Shown one piece after another: positions 24,622-33,906 of a stretch of 64,000 nt of DNA. The notes under the pieces were generated by a model, which had not been told where the DNA came from, did no database searches, and saw nothing but the letters and a program-made list of their open reading frames with translations. Where the stretch lies: positions 96,126-160,125 of the forward strand of contig NZ_FOMA01000008.1 in the NCBI RefSeq assembly GCF_900112495.1. Direction: 5' to 3'. Within the stretch, counting starts at the first letter, position 1, and each line of letters opens with the position of its first letter. This DNA comes from Bacillus sp. OV322. GTDB lineage: Bacteria > Bacillota > Bacilli > Bacillales > DSM-1321. The translations under genes and the position numbers were made by a program.

Positions 24622-25886
24622 CGATACATGAAATAAATGCAGGCCTTGATACCATCTGGGTTGTTCTTACCGCAGCTATGATTTTGCTGATGGAAGGCGG
24701 ATTTGCCTTGCTGGAGGCGGGATTTGTGCGTTCGAAAAATAGCGTTAATATCATAATGAAGGTATTCGCGGATATTACAATAGGCACGCTTTGTTATTAT
24801 CTGGCTGGATTTGGCTTAATGTGGGGTGCTGATTATCTGGGGATATCAGGGAAAAATGGCTTTCTGTTAAACGGTGATCTTTCCCATCTGAAACTCTCAA
24901 TATCGAATGACACCTTTTGGCTGTTTCAAGCAGCCTTTGTCATTGCGGTTGTCTCCATTGTTTCAGGCGCAGTAGCTGAACGAATAAATTTCCGTGCATA
25001 TTTGTTATATGTTGTGCTGATGACAGCTTTTATCTATCCTATTGCCGGACACTGGGTATGGGGAGGCGGGTGGCTTGGCAAATTGGGGATGCAGGATTTT
25101 GCGGGGTCTGCTGTGATTCATGCTCTGGGAGGGTTCTCTGCGTTGGCTGCCGCTAAGCTTATCGGGCCGAGAGCCGGAAAGTTTACCTTAGGCGCTGCAA
25201 GCTCCGTTGCCTTGCCGAGCAATCTTCCCTTGGCTTCTGTGGGGGCATTTTTACTTTGGTTTGGCTGGTTTGGTTTCAATGCCGGCAGCACGCTGCAGGC
25301 AACTGATGGCCGGATTGGGCATATTGCTATTGTGACCATGCTGTCCGCTGCATCAGGCGGGGCTGCTTGCCTGATTTATACATTATTTATTTACGGGCGT
25401 TCAGATGCACCGGCTGTAATTAATGGCTCCCTGGCAGGACTTGTCGCTATTACGGCAGGCTGCGCCTATGTCAGTGACGGTGCCGCGATTTTTATCGGTG
25501 CCTCAGCAGGTATGGTTATGCTTGCCGCAACAAGCTGGCTGGAAGCGAAACAAATTGATGATCCGGTTGGTGCCTTTCCTGTCCATGCCGCATCAGGAAT
25601 ATGGGGCACGATAGCGGTAGGGCTTTTCTCTGGAGATGGCGGCCTTTTTACAGGAGGCGGATGGAAACTGCTTGCGGTACAGCTTCTCGGATTGGCTGTT
25701 TTATGTGCATGGGGCTTTTTATTAACCTGGTTTGGTTTAAAGCTGATAAAAATCTGGGTTCCGATCCGTTCAACAGAGGAAGAAGAGGAAATTGGCCTTG
25801 ACATCAGCTACCATGGAATCATGGCGACTCATGATTCAGCCGATTTTATTATAGCGGAAAATAGGTTTCCTGATAATAAAGACTAA
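24618..25886 (+). CDS. amt: Amt family ammonium transporter
   Basis: This 422-residue protein has eleven membrane segments. Signature stretches are SGAVAERINFRAYLLYV, YPIAGHWVWGGGWLGKLG, DFAGSAVIHALGG (first pore His) and VGAFPVHAASGIWGTIAVG (second pore His). The cytoplasmic tail keeps the EEEIGLDISYHG motif that contacts PII proteins. It moves ammonium into the cell when nitrogen is scarce. It overlaps the coiled-coil gene by 4 bp and shares its promoter. No glnK follows; a terminator comes at once. Confidence 0.95.
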   Translation: MTIHEINAGLDTIWVVLTAAMILLMEGGFALLEAGFVRSKNSVNIIMKVFADITIGTLCYYLAGFGLMWGADYLGISGKNGFLLNGDLSHLKLSISNDTFWLFQAAFVIAVVSIVSGAVAERINFRAYLLYVVLMTAFIYPIAGHWVWGGGWLGKLGMQDFAGSAVIHALGGFSALAAAKLIGPRAGKFTLGAASSVALPSNLPLASVGAFLLWFGWFGFNAGSTLQATDGRIGHIAIVTMLSAASGGAACLIYTLFIYGRSDAPAVINGSLAGLVAITAGCAYVSDGAAIFIGASAGMVMLAATSWLEAKQIDDPVGAFPVHAASGIWGTIAVGLFSGDGGLFTGGGWKLLAVQLLGLAVLCAWGFLLTWFGLKLIKIWVPIRSTEEEEEIGLDISYHGIMATHDSADFIIAENRFPDNKD

Positions 25887-25887
25887 A

Positions 25888-25916
25888 AAGGAGATGCAGC
25901 GCTGCATCTCCTTTTT
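25888..25916 (+). terminator. intrinsic terminator
   Basis: A perfect 13-bp palindrome (AAGGAGATGCAGC with GCTGCATCTCCTT) followed by T directly after the amt stop. Confidence 0.95.
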
Positions 25917-26014
25917 CCTGGTTTTGCCGGATTTTTTGTCTTCGTGAAATCCTCTCTAGTGGTTAAAAAACCTCCGCCTGTCCGTCTTGCAGTAAAATAA
26001 GTCCCGTTTAAAAT

Positions 26015-27406
26015 CTACATATCCTTCAAAACTTCAGGAACTACTTTATATCCTTTTGATTTAACTGCACCGACAATAATCCCTATCAATAGCCAGCTGA
26101 AACCGGCGAGGAAGGTCATCTTATCGAATCCCGACCATACGTAAGCGATAATCGCAAATCCAACAAGAGGAAGCACCAGGTATTTAATGGACTCTTTAAA
26201 GCTGCGAAATTTCTTTTTGATATAAAAATATACAAACACCGTAATATTGAGCAGCATAAAGGATGTTAATGCTCCGAAGTTTACAAACTTGATAATGGTT
26301 TCAATCGATAAAAAATTGGCAGCAATGACAGACAAACCTCCGACAAAAAGAGTGGCGTTGAACGGCGTTTTATATTTCGGGTGGATTTTCCCGAGAAAGC
26401 TTGAACCAGGCAGAAGCTTATCACGGCTCATGGAATACAAAATCCTTGAAATGGCTGACTGTGCGGCTAGTGCATTTGCGATGCCGGATGCCAGAACATT
26501 TACAATGATCAGCATGTAATAAAGAAAGCTTCCGCCAGCTTCCCTGGCAATATCGAAGAACCCCATATCCGGATCAAGATTTTTGTATGCTGGATGAATA
26601 AGGGCCGCCATGTAGGTTTCTGCCATGAAAATCAGTCCTAGTATGATCAGTGCAGCCACTGTTGCCTTTCCGACCGTCCGGGTTGGATTTTTTGTTTCCT
26701 CAGACAGCGTGCTGATGCCGTCAAAGCCGAGAAAACTTAATACAGCAATAGATGTTGCTGTTGCAATAAAACCGAGATTTAGGTGCTCGGATTGAAATAA
26801 AGGGGCTATAGCGAATCCGCCCGCACCCATTCCGTCAGCGAAAACAAACTTTAACGCATAGCCAATGAAAATTAACAAAGCAATCAATTCAATCCCTAAA
26901 AGAATAAAATTGGCCCGGGCAGCCATTTGGATGCCTACTGCATTCACGATGGTATTAATGGCGATAAAGGCAAGCACCAAGACAAATGCAGGGATTGACG
27001 GGGCTAGAGTATGAAGCCATAGACCGGAGAATGCATATAACAGGGCAGGAGCCAAAATATAATCCACCAGTATCATCCAGCCTGATAAAAACCCGATATG
27101 AGGATTCAGTCCCCTCTGGACATATGAATAAACAGAACCCGCAACAGGGAATTCGCGGCTCATTCTGCTATAGCTGAGTGCCGTAAATACCATTGCGATG
27201 ATGCCGACCAGGTAGACAAGCGGGACCATCCCAAAGCTTTCTTTAGAAACGATGCCATATACACTCATTGGGGCAATAGGGACCATAAAGATCATTCCAT
27301 AAATGAGCAAATCCTTAAAGGTTAACACCCGGTTTAATTCCTGTTTATAGCCTTTTGAAGGAGGCTGCCCTGCGGCAGTTCCGGTTGTTTTCTGTGCTTG
27401 TGCCAT
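26015..27406 (-). CDS. APC family amino acid/polyamine permease
   Basis: From ATG 27406, after TTGGAGG, the protein has 463 residues. About twelve membrane helices begin with LTFKDLLIYGMIFMVPIAPMSVYGIV. SREFPVAGSVYSYVQRGLNPHIGFLSGWMILVDY is the APC signature region (transmembrane helices 2-3). LSFLGFDGISTLSEETKNP is the conserved helix 6-7 region. It imports an amino acid or amine; the exact substrate is open. It is divergent from an acetamidase family gene, so a nitrogen compound taken up here might be degraded by that enzyme (inference). Confidence 0.92.
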   Translation of the reverse strand: MAQAQKTTGTAAGQPPSKGYKQELNRVLTFKDLLIYGMIFMVPIAPMSVYGIVSKESFGMVPLVYLVGIIAMVFTALSYSRMSREFPVAGSVYSYVQRGLNPHIGFLSGWMILVDYILAPALLYAFSGLWLHTLAPSIPAFVLVLAFIAINTIVNAVGIQMAARANFILLGIELIALLIFIGYALKFVFADGMGAGGFAIAPLFQSEHLNLGFIATATSIAVLSFLGFDGISTLSEETKNPTRTVGKATVAALIILGLIFMAETYMAALIHPAYKNLDPDMGFFDIAREAGGSFLYYMLIIVNVLASGIANALAAQSAISRILYSMSRDKLLPGSSFLGKIHPKYKTPFNATLFVGGLSVIAANFLSIETIIKFVNFGALTSFMLLNITVFVYFYIKKKFRSFKESIKYLVLPLVGFAIIAYVWSGFDKMTFLAGFSWLLIGIIVGAVKSKGYKVVPEVLKDM

Positions 27407-27630
27407 CTTATTTCCTCCAATTCTATCGATATTTGAATTTTCTGTCATGTTTTGTGAGACTGTTGCTTTCAAGTATTATTGCAGTACTCTTTTACGATGT
27501 TAATAGTTTAGTTCGCTGAAGGTTTGGTGTCAATATATTAGTTAGTTTAATTTAGATAATTCTAATTAGTTTAATTATTTAGTGTGAATACGTATAATAA
27601 TAGAAAAATCGTAAAAGGGGTTATTCTGAA

Positions 27631-28539
27631 GTGGAATTAGTAGAATGCAAGCAACAATCCATTTATGCTTTCAGCAAAAAAAATGAACCCATACAGAGTG
27701 TGGCTGCCGGTTCAACGATAACAATTGAAACCTTTGATTGTTTCGAGAATCAAATTACTTCAAACGATACAGGAATTAACTCTATTGACTGGGACAGGAT
27801 CAATCCGGCGACTGGGCCGATTTTTGTAGAAACAGCACATCCTGGAGATATTTTGGCAGTCAAAATAGAAAAGATAGAGTTGGGCGATTTAGGAGTGATG
27901 ACAGTAGGCCCTGATTTAGGAGTGATGGGACATAGGCTTCAGGAGTTTGAAGCAAAGATGATCCCGATTAAAGAGGGAAAAGCAATTTTTGATGAGCGCC
28001 TTCACATTCCGCTGAATCCGATGATTGGCGTAATTGGCGTTGCGCCAGATGGGGAACCGGTATCTTGCGGAACGCCTGGGGCCCATGGCGGGAATATGGA
28101 TACGAAATTAATCACGGAAGGAGCAACCCTGCTGTTCCCTGTTTTTGCAGAAGGTGCCCTATTTGCACTGGGCGATCTTCATGCCGCAATGGGTGACGGT
28201 GAAGTTGGCGTATCGGGCATTGAAATTCCAGGCAAGGTAACTGTTACGCTATCGGTGATCAAAGGACAGTCGATTGAACATCCGGTCCTGCTTTCAGATG
28301 AAGGTGCTGCAACCATCGTGTCTGCGCCGACTTTAGATGAGGCGTCAAAAAAGTCAGTGGAAGAAATGATAGATTTACTTCTTCCGCATACAGATTTAAC
28401 GATCAATCATATGACCATGCTGATGAGTACAGTTGGGCAGGCCCAGATCTCCCAAATCGTCGATCCGCTTTTAACAGCGAGATTCTTCGTGCCGCAGTGG
28501 GTGCTTGATGCATACGGCATCAAACTGTTTTCTCTATGA
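27631..28539 (+). CDS. acetamidase/formamidase family protein
   Basis: This 302-residue protein starts at GTG 27631. It carries FmdA/AmdA family blocks: NPATGPIFVETAHPGDILAVKIEKIELGD, the PMIGVIGVAP stretch, CGTPGAHGGNMDTKLITEGATLLFPVF and LGDLHAAMGDGEV with its conserved His and acidic residues. Members hydrolyse short-chain amides to ammonia and acid. It is shorter than Methylophilus-type formamidase (about 400), as usual for Bacillus homologues. It is divergent from the APC permease. Confidence 0.9.
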   Translation: MELVECKQQSIYAFSKKNEPIQSVAAGSTITIETFDCFENQITSNDTGINSIDWDRINPATGPIFVETAHPGDILAVKIEKIELGDLGVMTVGPDLGVMGHRLQEFEAKMIPIKEGKAIFDERLHIPLNPMIGVIGVAPDGEPVSCGTPGAHGGNMDTKLITEGATLLFPVFAEGALFALGDLHAAMGDGEVGVSGIEIPGKVTVTLSVIKGQSIEHPVLLSDEGAATIVSAPTLDEASKKSVEEMIDLLLPHTDLTINHMTMLMSTVGQAQISQIVDPLLTARFFVPQWVLDAYGIKLFSL

Positions 28540-28556
28540 CATGCTAGACTTTTCCT

Positions 28557-28585
28557 GGACTTAAGCTTTGGCTTGGGTCCTTTTT
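28557..28585 (+). terminator. intrinsic terminator
   Basis: GGACTTAAGC pairs (two wobble pairs) with GCTTGGGTCC, followed by TTTTT, soon after the acetamidase stop. Confidence 0.8.
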
Positions 28586-28797
28586 ATATGGAACGAAAAG
28601 CTGATAAAGTGGTTTTTACACCTGTCCGTGATACACTTTTTATATAGATTTTGAGCCAGACGTTAGACCTTTGCTGATGGTTGTCCAGCTTTTTGAGAGG
28701 AATTGGGCTGGCAAGTTTAAAAGAGTCTTTATACAAGAAAAATCATCTAAGCAATTAAATATAGATAGCTATAATCTCGTAATAGAAAGGTGATAAA

Positions 28798-29622
28798 GTG
28801 AAATTACAGCTGAAAGATATTGTTTCCAAAAGCATTCTGACCCCTGGGAAAGGAGCATTGGATGATTATACACATTCATTGAATCCTTACGCTGGATGCT
28901 CATTTGCATGTGAATATTGCTATGTCAGGCAGCTTCCGCTTTCGCTGTACCGCGAGGAAGAGTGGGGAAGCTGGGTGGATGTGAAGACCAATGCCGCTGA
29001 GCTGCTGAAAAAGGAATTGTCGAAGGCTAGGAAGAAGGGGGCTGTCACCATTTTTATGTCGTCCTCTACAGATCCGTATCAGCCTATAGAGGTTAAAACA
29101 AATCTAACCCGCAGTCTGCTGGAGGTCATGCTTGATGATAGTCCGGATTTTCTTCACGTTCAAACACGCTCTCCTCTTGTAAAGCGCGATATAGACTTGT
29201 TTAAGGAATTTGGAGACAAGATTAGAGTATCCATGACAATTGAAACGGATAAAGAAGATATCAGAAAAGCCTTTTCTCCGTCAGCTCCTCCTATTCAAGC
29301 CAGGATGGAGGCCTTAAAAGCAATCAGGGAAGCTGGTATTACTGCTCAGGCAGCCGTTTCGCCGCTCCTTCCGTGTTCAAGGGAGTTTCCAAAAAAACTG
29401 AAGAACATTGCCGACCGGGTTGTCATTGATGATTATTGGATGGGAGACGGAAGCAGGGGAAAGCGGACAGAAAACCTTGGGATATATGAGATTTATAAAA
29501 AAACAGGCATGGAAAAATGGTACAATCCAACCGCATATAAAGTAGTCCTCAGAATGCTGCAGCAGGAGTTTGGCGATGATGGGATTTATGTTTCTAAACC
29601 TGGCTTCGGTCCCCGGAATTAG
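28798..29622 (+). CDS. SPL-family radical SAM protein
   Basis: This 274-residue protein starts at GTG 28798 after AAAGGTGATAAA. The NPYAGCSFACEYCYVRQLP segment (about 28-46) holds the CxxxCxxC iron-sulfur motif that binds SAM. IFMSSSTDPYQPIE and LHVQTRSPLVKRDIDLF are typical of the Rv2578c/SplB-like group. It is shorter than true spore photoproduct lyase (about 340) and lacks its N-terminal part, so DNA repair should not be assumed. The P450 gene starts 103 bp later on the same strand and may be co-transcribed. Confidence 0.9.
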   Translation: MKLQLKDIVSKSILTPGKGALDDYTHSLNPYAGCSFACEYCYVRQLPLSLYREEEWGSWVDVKTNAAELLKKELSKARKKGAVTIFMSSSTDPYQPIEVKTNLTRSLLEVMLDDSPDFLHVQTRSPLVKRDIDLFKEFGDKIRVSMTIETDKEDIRKAFSPSAPPIQARMEALKAIREAGITAQAAVSPLLPCSREFPKKLKNIADRVVIDDYWMGDGSRGKRTENLGIYEIYKKTGMEKWYNPTAYKVVLRMLQQEFGDDGIYVSKPGFGPRN

Positions 29623-29725
29623 AGAGCGCATTCGGATGTGCGGGCAGCATGCTGAAAACGGAAAATCAGTGATGAGTCTGATATGCTGGGAAGACATACC
29701 GCATTACAGAAAATGGAGGGTTTCT

Positions 29726-31036
29726 ATGAGCAGAGTGATTGATATTGACCGGTCGAGAGTGAGAAATTTCTTTCACTTTCAGCGTGATCCGCTTGGTTTT
29801 TTGGTGGAAACAGCTGATAAAGGAGATGTTGTTTCTTTAAGAACAGGCACCTTTCAATCCACATATGTGGTAAATTCCCCAGAGTTTATCAGGGCTTTGC
29901 TTGTCACTCATGAAAGCAGGCTCGTAAAAGGGCGATCTTCAAACGTGCTGAGGCGAACCATAGGAGACGGCCTCCTGACGTCGGAACATAATCAGCATAG
30001 GCAGCAGAGGAAGTATATGCAGCCTGCTTTTTATAAAGAGCGAATTAACAGTTATGCCAGGACTGTAGTTGAAGAAGCAGGAAAATTTGCAGATGGCCTT
30101 CAAAATGGGAGTGTCATTGATGTTCATGAAGAAATGATGCAGCTTACACTGTCAATTATCACTAAAACCATGTTTCACGCTTCAGTGGATGAAGATAAAC
30201 AAAGGCTATCGGACGCCGTGGATACAACCATTGCCCAGACAGCTGGCACACTGTTTTCTCCGCTGATTCTTCCGCTTGGATTTCCAACAAGGGGGAACCG
30301 CAATCACAAGCATGCGATTTCAGAGCTGGAGACGATGATATATAACACTCTGAATAGAGCAAAACAGCAGGAACTCCCTGATGATTCTTTATTGGGCATG
30401 CTGATAGAAACAAAAGATGATGATGGCAATCCTATTTCTGATGAGGAAATCAGGGACCAAATGATGACCATGCTTTTAGCTGGCCACGAAACGACCGCAA
30501 GTCTCCTGACATGGGTGTTCTATCTATTGAGCGATCATCCCGAAGCGAGAGAAAAGGTGCTGGCTGAAGTGAAGCAATGCCATAAACCCTATAGCTTTGA
30601 AACCTTCATGCAGCTTAGCTATACCAAGCAAGTAATAGAGGAAACTCTAAGGCTATATCCTCCTGCGTGGATTATTTTAAGAGAGTCGAGGCAGTCGATT
30701 GATATTCTGGGGGAAACCTTCACTGATAAAAGCTCTTTTCTCATTTCCCCTTATGCTATTCATAGGAATCCAGCTGTCTTCCAGGATCCGTATTCCTTCA
30801 AGCCAGAACGCTTTAGTCCTGGCAGGTCTTATGAGCCATATACTTATTTTCCGTTCGGCGGCGGTCCCAGAGGCTGCATCGGTTCGCGTTTTGCCATGAT
30901 GGAAGCTGTATTGATTCTGGCTGTCTTAATAGAGAAAGCAGAGTTCCGCCATAAAGAAAAAGAAATTATACCTGAGCCGCTTGTCTCTCTCAGAGTAAAA
31001 GGCGGACTTAAAGTGTCAGTAGAGTTAAATGGATGA
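29726..31036 (+). CDS. cytochrome P450
   Basis: From ATG 29726, after GGAGGG, the protein has 436 residues. The I-helix is LLAGHETTASLLTW, the ExxR motif is in EETLRLYPPAWIILRES, the PERF-type motif is FKPERFSPGR, and the haem loop FPFGGGPRGCIGSRFA has the ligand Cys at about residue 384. It is a soluble bacterial P450 without a reductase fusion, so it needs separate redox partners, which are not in the window. Residues upstream of 29726 in the longer frame overlap the radical SAM gene and are not coding. The substrate is unknown; fatty acids or terpenoids are common for this group. Confidence 0.93.
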   Translation: MSRVIDIDRSRVRNFFHFQRDPLGFLVETADKGDVVSLRTGTFQSTYVVNSPEFIRALLVTHESRLVKGRSSNVLRRTIGDGLLTSEHNQHRQQRKYMQPAFYKERINSYARTVVEEAGKFADGLQNGSVIDVHEEMMQLTLSIITKTMFHASVDEDKQRLSDAVDTTIAQTAGTLFSPLILPLGFPTRGNRNHKHAISELETMIYNTLNRAKQQELPDDSLLGMLIETKDDDGNPISDEEIRDQMMTMLLAGHETTASLLTWVFYLLSDHPEAREKVLAEVKQCHKPYSFETFMQLSYTKQVIEETLRLYPPAWIILRESRQSIDILGETFTDKSSFLISPYAIHRNPAVFQDPYSFKPERFSPGRSYEPYTYFPFGGGPRGCIGSRFAMMEAVLILAVLIEKAEFRHKEKEIIPEPLVSLRVKGGLKVSVELNG

Positions 31037-31224
31037 AGACAGGATATTCACTATAATGCAGGGCACAATACGACTTAGGGCTTAGTGCTGATAAAACCCG
31101 CGGTCTATAGAAAAAATCCTCGGTTTTATGTAGAATGTACGGAGAATATGATTTACTTTTTCTTACTTTTTCGGCCGGGAAATGATACGATATTGATAGA
31201 GAATAAGTCAGGAGTCGATATAGA

Positions 31225-31851
31225 ATGAAACCATTTTTTACTGTTGTCCTTCAGTTGTTTTTTGCGATCCCTGCTGCAGTTTTTGTTTGGCTTGGCAGTT
31301 ACTTTGCCATCAATCAGACCTTTTTGCTTTCGAGTGTTTATGCATTGGGCGCTGGGGCATTGGTGTACCTGTTTGTTTCTCTGTATATGAAAATCAGGTT
31401 TTTGAGAAAGCATGGGCTTTCAAGGAAAGAATATCAATATATTAAGGGCAATCTTGACGAAGCAAAAGCAAAAATTCATCGTTTGCATAAATCCCTAATA
31501 TCAATCCGCCAAATTACATTTTTGAAAGAAAGGCTGGAATTAGTGCGAATCACCAGAAAAATTTATCACCTTACAAGAAAAGAACCTAAACGCTTTTATC
31601 TTGCAGAGCGCTTTTATTTTTCTCATTTGGATTCGGCCGTGGAGCTTACTGAAAAGTATATCCTGCTATCCTCGCAGCCAAGGAAAAGCAAGGAAATTAC
31701 ACAAACGCTTCAGGATACCCGCAGCATGCTTGTTGAGCTTAATGCAACAGTCGAAGAAGACTTATTCCAGACTTTATCGAATGATATTGACCAGCTCCAC
31801 TATGAACTGGATGTGGCCAGGCATTCGATGAAAGCCATGAGGGAATCTTGA
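31225..31851 (+). CDS. xpaC: XpaC-like protein (BCIP hydrolysis family)
   Basis: This 208-residue protein has two N-terminal membrane helices (about 5-55), then a charged helical cytoplasmic part (KEYQYIKGNLDEAKAKIHRLHKSL..., KIYHLTRKEPKRFYLAERFYFSHLDSAVEL). The pattern and the adjoining TelA gene match Bacillus xpaC-yaaN. The name comes from apparent hydrolysis of a phosphatase dye; the physiological role is unknown and may relate to envelope stress. Its stop overlaps the TelA TTG start by 4 bp. Confidence 0.85.
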   Translation: MKPFFTVVLQLFFAIPAAVFVWLGSYFAINQTFLLSSVYALGAGALVYLFVSLYMKIRFLRKHGLSRKEYQYIKGNLDEAKAKIHRLHKSLISIRQITFLKERLELVRITRKIYHLTRKEPKRFYLAERFYFSHLDSAVELTEKYILLSSQPRKSKEITQTLQDTRSMLVELNATVEEDLFQTLSNDIDQLHYELDVARHSMKAMRES

Positions 31852-32837
31852 TTAGAGACCTGGAAGCGGGGGCAATCATGGAAGGATATGGCCAGGGGCT
31901 GAAAGAGGCGCAGGATGCATCCGGGCGGTTAACAGCGGAAAACCGGGAAGAAGCTAAAAGGCTCGCCAATGAGCTGGACCTGAAGGATCATCATGCAATC
32001 CAGTCATTTGGAGGACAGGCTCAGCAGAACCTTTCTTATCTCTCCGATAAGCTGTTGAAGCATATTCAAAAAAGAGATATTGCCTTTGCGGGTGATGTGA
32101 TTAGTATGCTTGCTGCAAAGCTTACAGAGCTTGATCCTAACGAGCTTTTTGAGAATGAATCTTCCTTTTTGGGGAAAATTTTCGGCAAAAAAGGAGCTGT
32201 ACCGCAAGAACTGATTTCCAAATTCCAAAAGGCGAGTGCGGAAATAGACCGGCTGACAGTAAAAGCAGAACGCTGCAGAACAGCACTGTTATCTGATATG
32301 TTTTTACTGGAGAAGCTGTCTCGCATCAATGAAGAATCTTTGCACCTGCTTAATAGCCATATTGCTGCGGGGGAAATCAGGCTTAAAGCCATGGAACTGG
32401 ATGTGAATCAGGGAAACTGGGACACAAGCCAGGTTATGTTGGGGGAAAAGCTGGAAGAGCATGCTGCTCAGAAATTGGAGCAGCGTTTATACGATTTGAA
32501 ATTAAGCCGTGAAGTCGCTGTGCAAAGCGCTCCGCAAATCAACTTGATTCTTCAGGCTAATTCCGCGCTTGCTGACAAAATCGAAACATCTATCATGACA
32601 GCCGTTTCACTATGGAAAAACCAGGTGGCCATGGCCATATCGCAGCTGCGGAAACAGAGTACCCGTCAAATGAGGGACAAGGTTCCAGAAGCTGAAAATG
32701 AATTGTTTGTAAAGAATGCTGAAATTCTCAAGACGGTAACCGCCAACACGGTTAAAGAGCAGCAGAGCGGGCTGATTGATGTGCAGACCCTATCTTCAGC
32801 GTGTAAGAAACTGCTTGCTATTATAAAAGCAGAATAA
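31848..32837 (+). CDS. TelA/YaaN family (toxic anion resistance) protein
   Basis: This 329-residue, helix-rich soluble protein has the TelA core: LDLKDHHAIQSFGGQAQQNLSYLSDKLL (about 46-73), FGKKGAVPQELISKFQKASAEIDRL and IETSIMTAVSLWKNQVAMAISQLRKQ. Relatives are linked to tellurite and envelope-antibiotic tolerance; the biochemical action is unresolved. TTG 31848 overlaps the xpaC stop; ATG 31878 is a less likely alternative start. The xpaC-telA pairing implies joint function at the membrane. Confidence 0.9.
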   Translation: MIRDLEAGAIMEGYGQGLKEAQDASGRLTAENREEAKRLANELDLKDHHAIQSFGGQAQQNLSYLSDKLLKHIQKRDIAFAGDVISMLAAKLTELDPNELFENESSFLGKIFGKKGAVPQELISKFQKASAEIDRLTVKAERCRTALLSDMFLLEKLSRINEESLHLLNSHIAAGEIRLKAMELDVNQGNWDTSQVMLGEKLEEHAAQKLEQRLYDLKLSREVAVQSAPQINLILQANSALADKIETSIMTAVSLWKNQVAMAISQLRKQSTRQMRDKVPEAENELFVKNAEILKTVTANTVKEQQSGLIDVQTLSSACKKLLAIIKAE

Positions 32838-32839
32838 AG

Positions 32840-32870
32840 AAAACCAGTGAAGGAGCTTCACTGGTTTTTT
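32840..32870 (+). terminator. intrinsic terminator
   Basis: AAAACCAGTGAAG pairs perfectly with CTTCACTGGTTTT, ending in a T run just after telA. Confidence 0.95.
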
Positions 32871-33027
32871 ATATTGTTCGGCTATTATTTATGCTTCATA
32901 TTCTGTAACGCCTTGAAAAGAAATATGTTTTCACAAGGAGTATGGATTGAGTATATGGTAAAATTTAGTTATCTTTCAGCGGTCCAGCATAGGGAAACAA
33001 TTTTATTTGAGAAGGGAATGAGGGAGC

Positions 33028-33303
33028 ATGGCACAAAGATTGAACTATTACTCATTCATAGCGTCATTTGTTTGTTGGGGATTGTTCTTGTTTGTGTGTT
33101 TTACAGGTGTTTTCAATTCAATTAAAACTTCATTAAACATTATCTTAACTCTTACTATCATTTCTTTTTTTATATGCTTCATTGGACTTAGCTGGATGAA
33201 AGATTGGAAATCATGCATAAGGAGTATGACAGCATTATTTTTAACTTTAGGGCTATTGGCCGTACTTATCTTTATCATCGGTACAGGCAAACTGCTTGGC
33301 TAA
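33028..33303 (+). CDS. small membrane protein
   Basis: This 91-residue protein has three hydrophobic helices (about 8-30, 35-55 and 67-88) separated by a basic loop (SWMKDWKSC). ATG follows GAGGGAGC. It resembles the many three-helix uncharacterised proteins of bacilli, and no family is named. The dispersed repeat R2 begins about 55 bp downstream. Confidence 0.6.
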   Translation: MAQRLNYYSFIASFVCWGLFLFVCFTGVFNSIKTSLNIILTLTIISFFICFIGLSWMKDWKSCIRSMTALFLTLGLLAVLIFIIGTGKLLG

Positions 33304-33357
33304 AAACTTGGCTAAATCAAATAATAGTTCAAATTTATGGACACTTTCTGGTTTTTT

Positions 33358-33598
33358 TGGCTCTTTTCTTAAAGGTTATTGTTTTTTTAATTTGTTATGT
33401 GAGGCGTTCCCATTGTCAAGTCAGGTTGATTGGAGCGTAAGGTGCGAGACTCCTGCGGGATTAGCAGAACAGGTGAGACCCCGCAGGCGCAGCCGAGGAG
33501 GCTCACCGCCTGCCCCGCGGAAAGTGAGCATCCTGAAGCGGAAATCAACCACCTTGTTTTATAGCAACAAAGTTTACGAAAACAGCTTTTTTTTGTTG
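33358..33598 (+). repeat. dispersed intergenic repeat, copy R2 (longest)
   Basis: Landmarks in order: GGCTCTTTTCTTAAAG, CCCATTGTCAAGTCAGG, GATTGGAGCGTAAGGTGCGA, GACTCCTGCGGGATTAGC, GAGGAGGCTCACCGC, CCCCGCGGAAAG, GAGCATCC, GCGGAAATCAACCACC, TTTACGAAAACAGC. Its GC-rich core can fold into hairpins. It accidentally keeps frames open but codes for nothing. Confidence 0.9.
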
Positions 33599-33864
33599 AG
33601 CTGAAGAAGAGGATAAGTACAAATAATTATTGTAAAGATACCCAAAAAAGTGCCTTTCGCTCATAAAAAACAAAAACTCGCTCTTATCAAGCCGGATTTG
33701 GCTCGAATGACGGAAGATTTGGGTCGATTATCCATTTAACTAGGAATTATTGCGGTCTGTATTCCTGGTTAAAGAGGTCAAAACGTCGCTTTCTGGAAAA
33801 GGTCACTTAAGTACCGCAGAAGATAAACTATTGAAAGCAATTTTTAAAAGAAATCTTCAATAAA
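33599..33864. other. A/T-rich spacer after R2
   Basis: No gene or clear regulatory site is seen between the repeat and the terminator of the mgl operon. Confidence 0.4.
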
Positions 33865-33898
33865 AAAACCTCCAGCGAATATCCGCTGAAGGTTTTAG
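33865..33898 (-). terminator. terminator of the mgl-type operon
   Basis: AAAACCTCCAGCG pairs, with one bulge, with CGCTGAAGGTTTT. Read on the minus strand it lies just after the permease stop and runs into T. Confidence 0.85.
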
Positions 33899-33906
33899 CC
33901 GCAGGC

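Noticed and set aside
27407..27630. Riboswitch or T-box between the permease and acetamidase genes
   Set aside because: The region is short and A/T-rich, with no specifier-loop or antiterminator motifs.
32847..33125. 92-residue frame after telA
   Set aside because: It starts within the terminator hairpin and overlaps the better-supported small membrane protein in another frame.
33296..33604. Open frames across repeat R2
   Set aside because: The repeat is non-coding; the same sequence in R1, R3, R4 and R5 does not keep any frame.
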